Part shown: positions 10,101 through 17,225 of the stretch, piece by piece
How the letters are laid out: each line of letters starts with the position of its first letter
How positions within the stretch are numbered: position 1 is the first letter of the stretch
Assembly (NCBI GenBank): GCA_020722815.1
Contig: DYKB01000055.1
Coordinates: 1 to 48,290, forward strand
Direction: 5' to 3'
Origin: Caldithrix sp.
Lineage (GTDB): Bacteria; Zhuqueibacterota; Zhuqueibacteria; Thermofontimicrobiales; Sulfurfontimicrobiaceae
Length of the DNA stretch: 48,290 nucleotides
The notes under the pieces: model-generated
Told to the model about the DNA's origin: nothing
What the model saw: the letters and a program-made list of their open reading frames with translations, nothing else
Databases searched by the model: none
Made by a program: the position numbers and the translations under genes

Positions 10101-11236
10101 GTGATATTGAAGATTTTGCTCCGGGCAAAAGTTATTGGTTAATCACAAAAAACGCCGCCCAAATTGATGCTGGGCCTGGCTATTCAACCGCCACGGATAC
10201 AAATTTTGTCATTCAGCTCCAGCCTGGCTGGAATATGATTGGAAACCCATTTGCCTTTCCGGTGAAATGGGATACCATCATTCATCAAGGGGAGGTTGAA
10301 GCGCCAGTTTCGTACACTGGCCAGGGGAATGACGCCCAGGGTTTTGTTTATCATCAAAAAATTATATCGCCGTGGGAAGGGTATCTCGTAAAAAATTTAA
10401 CAAATCAGACGGTTTCAATTGAGATTCCGCCAATAGCAGCAGAGGTGGAAACCATCCAGAAAACCAATGAATTTGCAACATCGCCGCGGTCGTCGGCGGA
10501 GTGGTATATTCAATTTGTTGTTGAATGCAAAAATTCAATTGACCGGGACAATTATCTGGGCTGTCGGTTGGATGCTTCATCAGAATGGGATGCGAATGAC
10601 TTTTCAGAAGTACCGCCATTCGCGGATTTTATTCATCTCTATTTTCCGCATCATGATTGGCCAAAGTACCCTGGAATTTATACAGGGGATTTTCGAGCAC
10701 CGGTCAAAGACGGATTGAAAGCTGAAATGATCGTTGCGACGAATATTCAAGGCGCTTTTGCCAGATTAGCACTGGTAAAGTCCGAAAATCTGCCTTCAGC
10801 ATGGGAAATTATTTTAATTGATCGAAATACCGGCATCTCTATTGACTTAAAAAAGAATCAAAACTATTCATTTTCTGCTGAGAATAAAGTTTTTGATTTA
10901 ATCATTGGTAAAAAAGAATTTCTTGAACAAAATGAATCGTCTAATTTGCCATTAATTTCAAGTTTTCAAATTACTCAGAATTACCCGAATCCATTTAATC
11001 CGGAAACCAATATTGATTATTGGCTACCTGCAGATACGTATGTTAATTTTAAAATTTACAATCTATTAGGCCAGGAAATAAAAACGCTTGTTAGTACCTG
11101 CCAGCCGAAAGGTCGCTATCATTTGAAATGGGACGGTACCCTGAATTCTGGTAAAAAAGCGCCAGGCGGAATCTATCTCTATCATTTTCAGGCCGGTGAA
11201 TTTTCGACCATTCGCAAAATGGTTTTGATCGAGTAA
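4103..11236 (+). CDS. giant secreted Fn3/Ig-repeat surface protein with type IX-type sorting tail
   Basis: A 2377-residue protein with an N-terminal signal peptide (MKIRHFTFILLILHIAIGIAYS). Residues about 45-418 contain seven repeats of the type IVVWQDSRNGSTDIYGQ, suggesting a beta-propeller-like head. Residues about 420-1832 form an array of six Fn3-like modules, each ending near WWWRVAAWDG, and seven Ig-like modules of the Big_5 type (NATDVPINT then SGV). The two alternate, except that two Ig modules run back to back at about 753-953. A region with a GWNMIGNPF signature follows, then a C-terminal sorting domain (about 2293-2377) with NYPNPFNPETN and GGIYLYHFQAG. This predicts type IX-type export and surface anchoring or release, as an adhesin, stalk or enzyme-display scaffold. 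No catalytic domain was recognised. Confidence 0.85.
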   Translation: MKIRHFTFILLILHIAIGIAYSGQQNSGNISNSNPEGIFSLNFTVSDFQVNDLIENIDVANPVVAVQPNGNWIVVWQDSRNGSTDIYGQQFNATGEPIGKNFKINNDFENYTCSSPAIDTDENGNFIVVWKSSFTLFNSSNIIGQRFDPEGNPLGKNFLVIRSGVLSQEISVPGLSVEEKGNFVVTWKQAGKVFFQQFDAEANPLGESVILEKSVTGSSLTAPRIGFDSVGHIWIVWDDEREGNYDIYCQRINYDGTIEESDFRVSYDETNATQNRPAICVNQDGNCIIVWEDQREGNRDIYGQIIKNSSEIPKTNFRINDDIGNSSQYMPSVDQDAEGNIVVIWRDDRNSNADIYRQSYTHELKLIGPNIRVNSDVQSNTQIKPNVRLMNQVIYSVWEDSRNRGKKRDIFARLDSFFPQPPAPIVASPENKTFVNKKRPVLTFYQPADCTNFTFHFKLEIATDSLFSKPIAGSPFLSQTNSAGFSPRPPLAGDSCRYTLQSDLNDENYYWRVYAISDYQTSEASSIFNFKVDTQSPTTTGHNPAPNATDVPINTNITVKVQDHFSGVKSSSLVMKVNNQPVQFVLSGTANDYTLFYNPPVDFNYEQTVSVQIEASDIVGNQMRVDVYSFKTIKKPNVPPGAPTLIAPVHKSFLKTNLPQLQWSVPSDENGDPLHFRIELDEDHYWQTISRVIESKTSPAGFSPVPPIAPGVKSASYLMQNQLNEGSWWWRVAAWDGEVQGNYSNEFEMIIDLTAPKISDQIPEKNATEVDIQPTIQFRLQDAVSKIRRSTIILKVNNLPVTPNITGDSSNYLITYQPLVPYGYNKKITVTIDAQDWSGNRLPTENYSFYTQSDLVPPFTAQHEPIKYAQNVSIYTNITFHIKDNISGVDSSSIKMQINDSTVTYQLSGTPADYTIIYTPTKFFNYQQTVSVAIDAQDLAGNKMNTDNYIFVTTNRPNALPEAPILTSPADSFLTKENTPRLSWLVPQDSDNDQLHFKVELDQDHNWNSISQIIESRVNPERFSPLPPVKPGTGSANYNVQPALAEGRWWWRVAAWDGQIYGPYSSERSLVIDVTAPVASGHIPAKNASNVPIGTSISIKLKDNISGVKTESISLLVNAKKVTPTIQKTTNEIIIIYQPEAKFKYEEVVTISLDAKDMLDNQMQTESYTFTTEKNPNVAPGIPLTRKPVNGVFTNLPSPVLEWTVPEDKNQDTLHFRLELDDDQNWDEATYRIESHADPTGFLPKPPVSQKDTLAAYQTQIILNEGEWRWRVSAWDGQVYGEYSKTAKFYVDLTPPNTANHNPSKNASGVAIDAIISVQIQDALSGVQKSSIIMKVNNQIVTPTIDGSVNSYIVNYKPSKNFSYLQKITVSLEAKDSAGNLLLPENYSFTTAGDDNTAPQAPELASPVDNKIFNTRLPVFSWNVPPDTNQDSLHFKFELTKDYNWAQPTFIFESKKNPTGFQPVPPLPSGNGTAAYTPGSNLAEGNWWWRVAAWDGKVFSSYSKERHLLIDITKPMTTDHRPARNATQIPTTTDISVQLKDSLSGIDSASIVLKVNGKAVKFDISGSSTNYKISYKPATAFGYEEKINVSIEAKDRAGNKMDTDAYSFTTSKNANVAPGVPTLASPVNNGFLNILLPRLAWQVPNDGNGDSLHFRVEIATNEQFTTHIYGSPFESRSTATGFTPSPPVKAGDGNCQFTLSTNLVEGSYWWRVAAWDRKVYGDYSTARKFTIDITKPSTRNHAPAKNATNVPVSTNISLSIQDNSSGVAKSSIIFQVNGKAVTPQITGTEKEYTLIYDPAQDLNYNEKITIKIEALDIAGNKLNPETYSFTTEKFYELPVFIHNPTKIAVQGKEISLETIVREVNNYPKVYLYYRPGGATQYDSLEMQSNGESQYNGTIPGTIVTERGVEYFMSARSIQGLEKTDPLLKARLNPHVVRVYVNNLIRTEMTPPGSYRLISIPLSLESGRISQVLADDLGAYERTIWRLMRFQNGNYQEYTVGDIEDFAPGKSYWLITKNAAQIDAGPGYSTATDTNFVIQLQPGWNMIGNPFAFPVKWDTIIHQGEVEAPVSYTGQGNDAQGFVYHQKIISPWEGYLVKNLTNQTVSIEIPPIAAEVETIQKTNEFATSPRSSAEWYIQFVVECKNSIDRDNYLGCRLDASSEWDANDFSEVPPFADFIHLYFPHHDWPKYPGIYTGDFRAPVKDGLKAEMIVATNIQGAFARLALVKSENLPSAWEIILIDRNTGISIDLKKNQNYSFSAENKVFDLIIGKKEFLEQNESSNLPLISSFQITQNYPNPFNPETNIDYWLPADTYVNFKIYNLLGQEIKTLVSTCQPKGRYHLKWDGTLNSGKKAPGGIYLYHFQAGEFSTIRKMVLIE

Positions 11237-11300
11237 ATTTTTTCGCAACCCTTCATATCGGACACACTTCGTAGCACAAGACGCAACCTTTCTTACCTGA

Positions 11301-11328
11301 ATGGGTCGTTTGGCTTTTTGCGACCCAT
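11301..11328. repeat. GGGTCG hairpin, possible transcription end of the giant gene
   Basis: An 8-bp perfect stem (ATGGGTCG / CGACCCAT) with a 12-base loop lies 65 bases after the giant surface gene. It belongs to the same loose family as the GGGTTC hairpins at 57-90 and 25231-25255. Only a weak T-run follows, so it is a doubtful intrinsic terminator. The rest of 11237-11533 is AT-rich with no gene. Confidence 0.4.
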
Positions 11329-11533
11329 CTTTGGCTATTAATAATTATAAATATCATTTCATATCGAAACAAATCCTTATCATCCACTTAAATCTCCAGG
11401 CACCTGCTTTTAATAAATCGCGCAATCAAAAAAACCACTTGATATTTTGAAAATAGTTTTGTAAGATTATAATTATCAAATAGAATATTATCGTTAGCTG
11501 ACAATTGAATGGAGCGCGAAGGAGGAAAAAGGT

Positions 11534-13450
11534 ATGAGTAACTGGCAGACACTAATTGAGTTGTTTGAAGACAGTGTCGCAAAATATCCCAATAATCCAA
11601 TGATGTGGGAACGGCATGTTGGCGCGTATGAGCCAACAAACTATCAGCAAAGCTACGAAGAAGTTCTAAAAATAGCCGCAGGCTTGATGGAACTTGGCTT
11701 ACAGGCAGGCGATCGCGTCATTTTGCTTTCCGAAGGTCGAAACGATTGGGTTTTCTCGGAATTAGCACTTTTTTATTGTGGCGCTATCAATGTTCCGCTT
11801 TCTGTTAAACTCAAAGAAGCCAGCGAATTAAATTTTCGTTTTCGTCATTCCGGTGCACGATTTGCCATTGTCTCAGGAGGACAACTGGATAAAATTCTGC
11901 CATTAAAAAAAGATTTGGCTACTCTGGAAAAAATTATTTGTCTTGATCAACCTGAATTACCAGAACATGATTTGATTACAATCGACCAAATTCGGAAATC
12001 TGGTGAAAATTTTCTTAAAACCCAAAAAAACCTGCTGATGGAACGAAAGAGCGCTGTCAAAGGTGATACTCCCGCCAATATTTGTTACACATCTGGAACA
12101 ACTGCCGATCCAAAAGGAATTATTTTAACCCATCGGAATTATGCCGCCAATGTGGAGCAAGGGCGCGGTCTTTTTGAAATCCCGGAAGATTATATTTCGT
12201 TATTGATATTACCCTGGGATCATTCATTCGCCCACACCGCGGGAATCTATATATTAATGTCTTCGGGTGCCAGTATGGCTTCGGTGGAATTGGGAAAAAC
12301 CCTCATCGAAACAACCCGGAACATTGCGAAAAACATTAAGGAAATTCGGCCTTCATTTTTATTAAGCGTTCCGGCACTCTCAGCCAACTTTAAAAAAAAT
12401 ATCGAAAAAAAGCTCGAAGAAAAAAATTTGAGCGGTTTATTGCAAAAAGCGCTGAAAGTTGCATATCGCTATCAGGGTGATGGTTTTCGAAAGAAACGAT
12501 GGCAGGGTAATCGTCTCCTAAAACCGATTTATGCGCTTTTTGACAAAATTCTCTTTACGAAAATACGAAATGAAGCCTTTGGCGGGCGGCTCAAATTTTT
12601 CGTTGGGGGGGGCGCCTTGTTGGATATTGAGTACCAGAAATTTTTTACCGCTCTGGGCGTTCCAATTTATCAGGGCTACGGACTGACCGAAGCCGCTCCC
12701 ATTATCTCGGCCAATCGCCCGGGAAGCCAAAAAATGGGATCTTCCGGCGAAGTCGTTCCCAATCTGGAGATTAAAATCTGCGATGAAAATCACAACGAAT
12801 TACCGAAAGGTCAAAAAGGCGAAATTGTAATCCGGGGTGAGAATGTCATGCAGGGCTATTGGAACAATCCGGAAGCAACTGCCAAAACAATCATCAATGG
12901 TTGGCTCTATACGGGGGACATGGGGTATCTGGATCCGGAAGGTTATCTATATGTCCTGGGGCGCTACAAGAGCTTGCTTATTTCTGATGATGGTGAAAAG
13001 TTTTCCCCGGAGGGAATTGAAGAAATCCTAGTTGGACGCTCACGATTCATCAACCAGATTATGCTCTATAATAGCCAAAAACCCTATACGACCGCGTTAA
13101 TTGTGCCTGAAAAGGGCAAACTGCTGGAAGAAATTGAAAAACAGGGGTTGAGTGTCAAGTATGATAATGGTCAACGCGCCGTTCTTCAATTATTGCAGGA
13201 TGAAATTCGGAAACTTAAAGATGATCCAGAAATTCAAAAAGAATTCCCGGGAAAATGGTTTCCGGTTTCCTTTGCCTTGTTAGGCGATCAATTCACCGAA
13301 CAAAATGGCTTCATCAACTCTACCATGAAAATGGTTCGCTGGCGGATTACAGAACATTACCAGACCCGAATCGATTATCTGTATTCCCCGGAAGGAAAAG
13401 ATGTCTTTAATCATCAAAATATGACAATTGCCAGCCGATTGGCTGATTAA
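11534..13450 (+). CDS. long-chain acyl-CoA synthetase (AMP-forming)
   Basis: This 638-residue enzyme of the ANL superfamily activates fatty acids to acyl-CoA via an acyl-AMP intermediate. The P-loop-like AMP motif ICYTSGTTADPKGIILTHRN (about residues 181-200) and the GYGLTEAAP motif (about 379-387) are intact, as is the hinge region with GWLYTGDMGYLDPEGYLYVLGR. Its length and insertions resemble the FAA1/FadD15-type long-chain group rather than short acetyl-CoA synthetases. A strong ribosome site (AAGGAGG) precedes the ATG. It is followed by a 12-bp terminator hairpin, so it is probably transcribed alone. It would feed exogenous or recycled fatty acids into lipid synthesis or beta-oxidation; chain-length preference cannot be read from the sequence. 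Confidence 0.9.
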   Translation: MSNWQTLIELFEDSVAKYPNNPMMWERHVGAYEPTNYQQSYEEVLKIAAGLMELGLQAGDRVILLSEGRNDWVFSELALFYCGAINVPLSVKLKEASELNFRFRHSGARFAIVSGGQLDKILPLKKDLATLEKIICLDQPELPEHDLITIDQIRKSGENFLKTQKNLLMERKSAVKGDTPANICYTSGTTADPKGIILTHRNYAANVEQGRGLFEIPEDYISLLILPWDHSFAHTAGIYILMSSGASMASVELGKTLIETTRNIAKNIKEIRPSFLLSVPALSANFKKNIEKKLEEKNLSGLLQKALKVAYRYQGDGFRKKRWQGNRLLKPIYALFDKILFTKIRNEAFGGRLKFFVGGGALLDIEYQKFFTALGVPIYQGYGLTEAAPIISANRPGSQKMGSSGEVVPNLEIKICDENHNELPKGQKGEIVIRGENVMQGYWNNPEATAKTIINGWLYTGDMGYLDPEGYLYVLGRYKSLLISDDGEKFSPEGIEEILVGRSRFINQIMLYNSQKPYTTALIVPEKGKLLEEIEKQGLSVKYDNGQRAVLQLLQDEIRKLKDDPEIQKEFPGKWFPVSFALLGDQFTEQNGFINSTMKMVRWRITEHYQTRIDYLYSPEGKDVFNHQNMTIASRLAD

Positions 13451-13485
13451 AATTGCTGTTGGTTTATTTTCTAAATTAATTTTTT

Positions 13486-13528
13486 ATAAACGTGCAGAAG
13501 CTATCCTTACTGCACGTTTATATTTTAT
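13486..13528 (+). terminator. intrinsic terminator after the acyl-CoA synthetase gene
   Basis: A perfect 12-bp stem (ATAAACGTGCAG / CTGCACGTTTAT) at 13486-13497 and 13510-13521 has a 12-base loop and is followed by an AT-rich, T-containing tail. It is placed 35 bases after the stop codon. Confidence 0.65.
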
Positions 13529-13555
13529 TGGAAATTTTTATCACATTATTCACCA

Positions 13556-13819
13556 ATGTCATTCAAAATTGAAAAAAAATTTTATGCATTCGTATTTTTA
13601 ACCTGGCTGATGATGCGTCTCCTCCGGTCACTGGAAATATCCAGAATCATTTTATTACGCTTCCTGCCGACAGCCCGGATTCAATACGTTATCAGACGCC
13701 AGGATAAATTTAAGGCTACCCAGTGGTTTTATGAAAATCAATTTTTTTATGGTTTGACATTTGACACAGAAAAAGAACAAATTGTAATAAAAAAAGTAAA
13801 TAAAATATCGAAGAATTAG
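13556..13819 (+). CDS. small basic protein of unknown function
   Basis: An 87-residue frame ends three bases before the rhomboid gene. It has a short hydrophobic stretch near the N-terminus (FYAFVFLTWLMMRLL) followed by an Arg/Lys-rich remainder, so it could be a small membrane-associated protein. No family is recognised and the Shine-Dalgarno sequence is poor. The tight spacing to the rhomboid gene argues for translational coupling and is the main reason to keep it. Confidence 0.4.
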   Translation: MSFKIEKKFYAFVFLTWLMMRLLRSLEISRIILLRFLPTARIQYVIRRQDKFKATQWFYENQFFYGLTFDTEKEQIVIKKVNKISKN

Positions 13820-13822
13820 ATT

Positions 13823-14671
13823 ATGAAATTATTTTCAAAAAAACAAGGTTCCATGCTCTGTCCAAACTGTAAACGGCTCATCAGTGTCAATGCTGAAGAA
13901 TGTATTCACTGTGGCTATAAGCAGCCGGCAATGTGGGGGTTGGGTCCTTTCCTGACGAACCTGTTTGGACAAATCGACCTGGCAAAAGCTGTTATTATAT
14001 TCTGTACAGCGACATTCATTGTAAGCCTATTGATCAATCCTTTAAAAATTTCTTTTTCAATTTCATTTTTTGATTTTCTGTCGCCTGATCCGTTAAGTCT
14101 TTATAAGCTGGGAGCAACCGGCTCATTGGCCATTCGGGAAGGGCGATGGTGGACACTATTAACGGCTATTTTCCTACACGGCAACATTTTACATATTGCG
14201 ATGAATATGCTCTGGGTGCGGCAACTCTGGATTGCCGTTCAGAATCTGTTTGGCGCCTCCCGTGTTATTGTCATCTTTATTTTTGCTGGCTTTCTGGGAT
14301 TTGTATTTTCGACCTTATGGAATATAAATGTACCGCATATTACTTTAGGTGCTTCTGGCTCACTCTTTGGTCTATTGGGGGCACTCATCGCCTATGGTCG
14401 CAGGCGTGGCGGCTATTTCGGTCAGGCAATCTATCAACAAATGCTCTATTATGCCGCCATTCTCCTCTTTATGGGATTTATGATGCCGCGGGTTGATAAT
14501 TCTGCTCACATCGGCGGATTCATTGGCGGTTATTTAAGTGCCGCGGTCCTGGGTTTCACGGAATATCACGAGGAAACTCGCTGGCATTATCTGTTGGCTT
14601 TGGGACTTGTTTTACTGACATTGTTTTCATTTGGATATAATATTTACCTGATAATTTTGGAAAAATTTTAA
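13823..14671 (+). CDS. rhomboid-family intramembrane serine protease with N-terminal zinc ribbon
   Basis: A 282-residue protein. Residues 13-30 form a zinc-ribbon (Cys13-x2-Cys16 and Cys27-x2-Cys30). About six hydrophobic helices follow. The rhomboid marks are complete: HGNILHIAMNMLW (about 119-131), the catalytic GASGS with Ser178, and the catalytic His229 in NSAHIGGFIGGY. It should cleave membrane-anchored substrates within the bilayer. Natural substrates cannot be predicted. The gene starts three bases after a small basic ORF with which it probably forms an operon. The zinc ribbon is a cytosolic add-on seen in several bacterial rhomboids and may bind a partner. Confidence 0.9.
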   Translation: MKLFSKKQGSMLCPNCKRLISVNAEECIHCGYKQPAMWGLGPFLTNLFGQIDLAKAVIIFCTATFIVSLLINPLKISFSISFFDFLSPDPLSLYKLGATGSLAIREGRWWTLLTAIFLHGNILHIAMNMLWVRQLWIAVQNLFGASRVIVIFIFAGFLGFVFSTLWNINVPHITLGASGSLFGLLGALIAYGRRRGGYFGQAIYQQMLYYAAILLFMGFMMPRVDNSAHIGGFIGGYLSAAVLGFTEYHEETRWHYLLALGLVLLTLFSFGYNIYLIILEKF

Positions 14672-14724
14672 AATAAAACGGGGGTATTATTCGACCGATT
14701 TTGAGGACGCCGGGGGAGCATAGC

Positions 14725-14941
14725 ATAGCCGTCAGGTTAAGCATCTAATTTATTTAAAAACAAGATGTTGAATATAAAATGAAAAATTCAAGGAGAAACA
14801 ATCATTTGACCCGCACTCCAACCCCATCCCAGTGGGAGCGGGCGTAGCTATCCCCGCTCCCCCCGGGAGAGGGTGAGGGCTATTTTTAGCTCAACTTATT
14901 TTTTAATTTTCAATCAGTTATCACCTTAACCTGACGGCTAT
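14725..14941. mobile_element. inverted-repeat element, second copy of the family nested at 3159-3368
   Basis: Perfect 17-base inverted ends (ATAGCCGTCAGGTTAAG at 14725-14741 and its exact complement at 14925-14941) enclose 183 bp. The interior has a GC-rich segment at about 14820-14880 (GGGCGTAGCTATCCCC, CGGGAGAGGGTGAGGG) that recurs in inverted form at 45186-45264. There is no coding potential. The flanking parts of the 14672-15153 interval contain nothing else recognisable except the glucuronokinase ribosome site. Confidence 0.6.
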
Positions 14942-15153
14942 GTCCAGCGATGTCGCCTTTATCGGCAATAAATATCTAATAATAATAAAATTAATGGTTC
15001 AACATTTTTTCAAATCCAAGTCATCTTTGAAATCGGCAGCTTGTGTTATCACCAAACTTTTTTGAGAATAAAACTTCATCAGGACTGGAAACTGGAAAGA
15101 TATACTAAAATCAACATAAAATTCATTTGGGATGTTAATTAAGGAGTCAGGAA

Positions 15154-16158
15154 ATGTTAATCGCGACAAAGGCGCATGCACGAGCAGGATTGGTGGGAAA
15201 TCCCTCAGATGGATACAATGGGAAAACAATTTCAATTATCATTCGCGATTTTGCAGCGGAAGTCCTTCTCTATCAAACACCGGAACTGGAAATTATGCCA
15301 CGAGCCCAGGATCGTTCCCGATTTGCCAACATGAAAGACCTCGTGGACGATGTCAGTCTGAATGGCTATTATGGCGGCGTTCGGCTCATTAAAGCCACGA
15401 TTGCCCGGTTCTTTCGTTATTGCCAAACGCAAGACATAAAAATTGAAGATAAAAATTTTACGATTCGTTACAACACCAATATTCCACGTCAGGTTGGATT
15501 AGCCGGCTCCAGTGCCATCATTACGGCGACACTCCGGGCGCTCATGACCTTTTATCGTGTTGAAATTCCCAAACCCTTGCAACCGAATCTCACGCTGAGT
15601 GTTGAAACGGAAGAGTTGGATATTACAGCCGGTCTTCAGGATCGTGTTATTCAGGTATATGAAAATATAGTTTATATGGACTTTGATAAAAAACACTTTG
15701 AAAAGCAAAACTATGGCCACTACGAGTATATCGATCCCTGCTTACTTCCCCCTCTTTATATTGCCTATAAACACAAACTCAGCAAAGTATCAGGACGGAT
15801 TCATACCAGCCTGAAAACGCGTTATGATCGGGGGGAAAAAAAAGTGATTGAAGGGATTGAATACATCGCCAATCTTGCCAAAGAAGCGCGGGATAGTCTC
15901 CTGGCTGGACAAAAGGAAAAATTAAAAGATATCATTAACGCCAACTTTGATAAACGACGTGAAATAATGGAAATATCGCCCAGTAATCTGGAAATGATTG
16001 AGACCGCACGAAAATGCGGCGCCAGTGCCAAATTTTGTGGTTCCGGTGGCTCAATAATTGGTACGTATGAAGATGATGATATGTATTGGCGACTTGTTGG
16101 CAGTTTGAGTGAAATTGATGTTAAAGTTATTCGACCATTTATTGTAGAAAGGTGCTAA
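15154..16158 (+). CDS. glucuronokinase-like GHMP sugar-1-kinase
   Basis: A 334-residue GHMP-superfamily kinase. The N-terminal HARAGLVGNPSDGYNG (about 8-23) is the substrate-side signature I associate with plant glucuronokinase-type enzymes. The ATP-binding GLAGSSAIITA lies at about 115-125, and the C-terminal motif is GASAKFCGSGGSIIG. Plant homologues phosphorylate glucuronate at C1. The ATG at 15154 follows AGGAG. Its stop codon directly abuts the ATG of a UTP-sugar-1-phosphate uridylyltransferase, so the two products could act in sequence to make UDP-glucuronate (or another UDP-sugar) from the free sugar. The family call is by motif memory; substrate identity is an inference. Confidence 0.7.
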   Translation: MLIATKAHARAGLVGNPSDGYNGKTISIIIRDFAAEVLLYQTPELEIMPRAQDRSRFANMKDLVDDVSLNGYYGGVRLIKATIARFFRYCQTQDIKIEDKNFTIRYNTNIPRQVGLAGSSAIITATLRALMTFYRVEIPKPLQPNLTLSVETEELDITAGLQDRVIQVYENIVYMDFDKKHFEKQNYGHYEYIDPCLLPPLYIAYKHKLSKVSGRIHTSLKTRYDRGEKKVIEGIEYIANLAKEARDSLLAGQKEKLKDIINANFDKRREIMEISPSNLEMIETARKCGASAKFCGSGGSIIGTYEDDDMYWRLVGSLSEIDVKVIRPFIVERC

Positions 16159-17049
16159 ATGATTAAAAAAGCAGTTATTCCGGCCGCAGGAAGCGGAACG
16201 CGTTTTCTGCCACTTACAAAAGCGCAACCGAAAGAGATGTTACCGATTGTCGATAGTCCGACAATTCAATATGTTATTGAAGAAGCATTGCAGGCGCAAA
16301 TTAATGATTTATTAATCATCACCGGACGAAGCAAAAGAGCGATTGAAGATCATTTTGATCGCAGCTTCGAATTGGAACAACAGCTTAAAGAAAAGGGTGA
16401 TTTAAAATTATTGGAGCGCATCCAGCAGATTGCCAATTTGACAAATATTCATTATATCCGTCAGAAAGAGCAAAAGGGACTGGGAGATGCTATTTCGTAT
16501 GCCGAACAGCATGTTTATCAGGAGCCGTTTGCTGTTTTATTAGGTGATTCAGTAATTTCAGCAGAAGAATCCTGTATTGGTCAATTAATAAAACTGTATC
16601 AACGCTTTGGGGCCTCTATTCTGGCAGTAGAAGAAGTCCCTCCGGATAAAGTTCATCGCTATGGTATTATTAAAGGACAGAAAATCGCAGATGATTTATA
16701 CCTACTCGAAGATTTGATTGAAAAGCCCAAGCCTAATGAAGCGCCTTCAAATCTGGCGATTGCGGGTCGTTATATTTTTACCCCCAACATTTTTGAATTT
16801 CTCAAAAAAACGCCCAAAGGTAAAGGTGATGAAATCCAGCTAACCGATGCGATTAAGCTCATGGCCAAAAAACATGCGTTTTATGCCTTTAAATTCAAGG
16901 GAAAACGTTATGATATTGGTAATAAACTGGAATTTTTAAAAACCAATATTGAATTTGCCCTGGATCGAGCCGATTTTCGTGATGAAATTTTAAAATTTTT
17001 ACAGGAAACGCTGGATAAGCACCAAAAAGCAGTTGAAAATCGTCAATAG
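16159..17049 (+). CDS. galU: UTP--sugar-1-phosphate uridylyltransferase (GalU family)
   Basis: A 296-residue nucleotidyltransferase with the classic N-terminal GSGTRFLPLTKAQPKEMLPI (residues 11-30), followed by QYVIEEA, and the EKP motif (IEKPKPNEAPSN) in the middle. GalU makes UDP-glucose from UTP and glucose-1-phosphate; relatives accept other sugar-1-phosphates. The start codon follows the previous stop codon with no gap, indicating translational coupling with the glucuronokinase-like gene. The partner kinase suggests that its physiological substrate may be glucuronate-1-phosphate as well as, or instead of, glucose-1-phosphate. The length is normal for bacterial GalU. Confidence 0.85.
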   Translation: MIKKAVIPAAGSGTRFLPLTKAQPKEMLPIVDSPTIQYVIEEALQAQINDLLIITGRSKRAIEDHFDRSFELEQQLKEKGDLKLLERIQQIANLTNIHYIRQKEQKGLGDAISYAEQHVYQEPFAVLLGDSVISAEESCIGQLIKLYQRFGASILAVEEVPPDKVHRYGIIKGQKIADDLYLLEDLIEKPKPNEAPSNLAIAGRYIFTPNIFEFLKKTPKGKGDEIQLTDAIKLMAKKHAFYAFKFKGKRYDIGNKLEFLKTNIEFALDRADFRDEILKFLQETLDKHQKAVENRQ

Positions 17050-17067
17050 AATTTTGAAACGCGTTTC

Positions 17068-17191
17068 AGGTTCCCGGTTCACCGTAAACGGTTGGGGTAG
17101 CGGCGTTAAATCAAATTATCTCTGTTCTAAAAAAATCCTGAAGTATAAAAAATCCCAAAATGATGAACTGTGAACCGTAAACGTTGAACCT
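17068..17191. repeat. short GGTTCACCGTAAACGGTT-type repeats
   Basis: Two imperfect copies of a motif built from GTTCAC and CGTAAACG words occur at 17068-17093 and 17164-17191, between the uridylyltransferase and the galactokinase-like gene. They are partly direct and partly inverted relative to each other. Function is unknown; they separate an otherwise same-strand cluster. Confidence 0.4.
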
Positions 17192-17225
17192 TATTTGAAG
17201 TTATCTCCTTTTTAGGCTGAAAATT

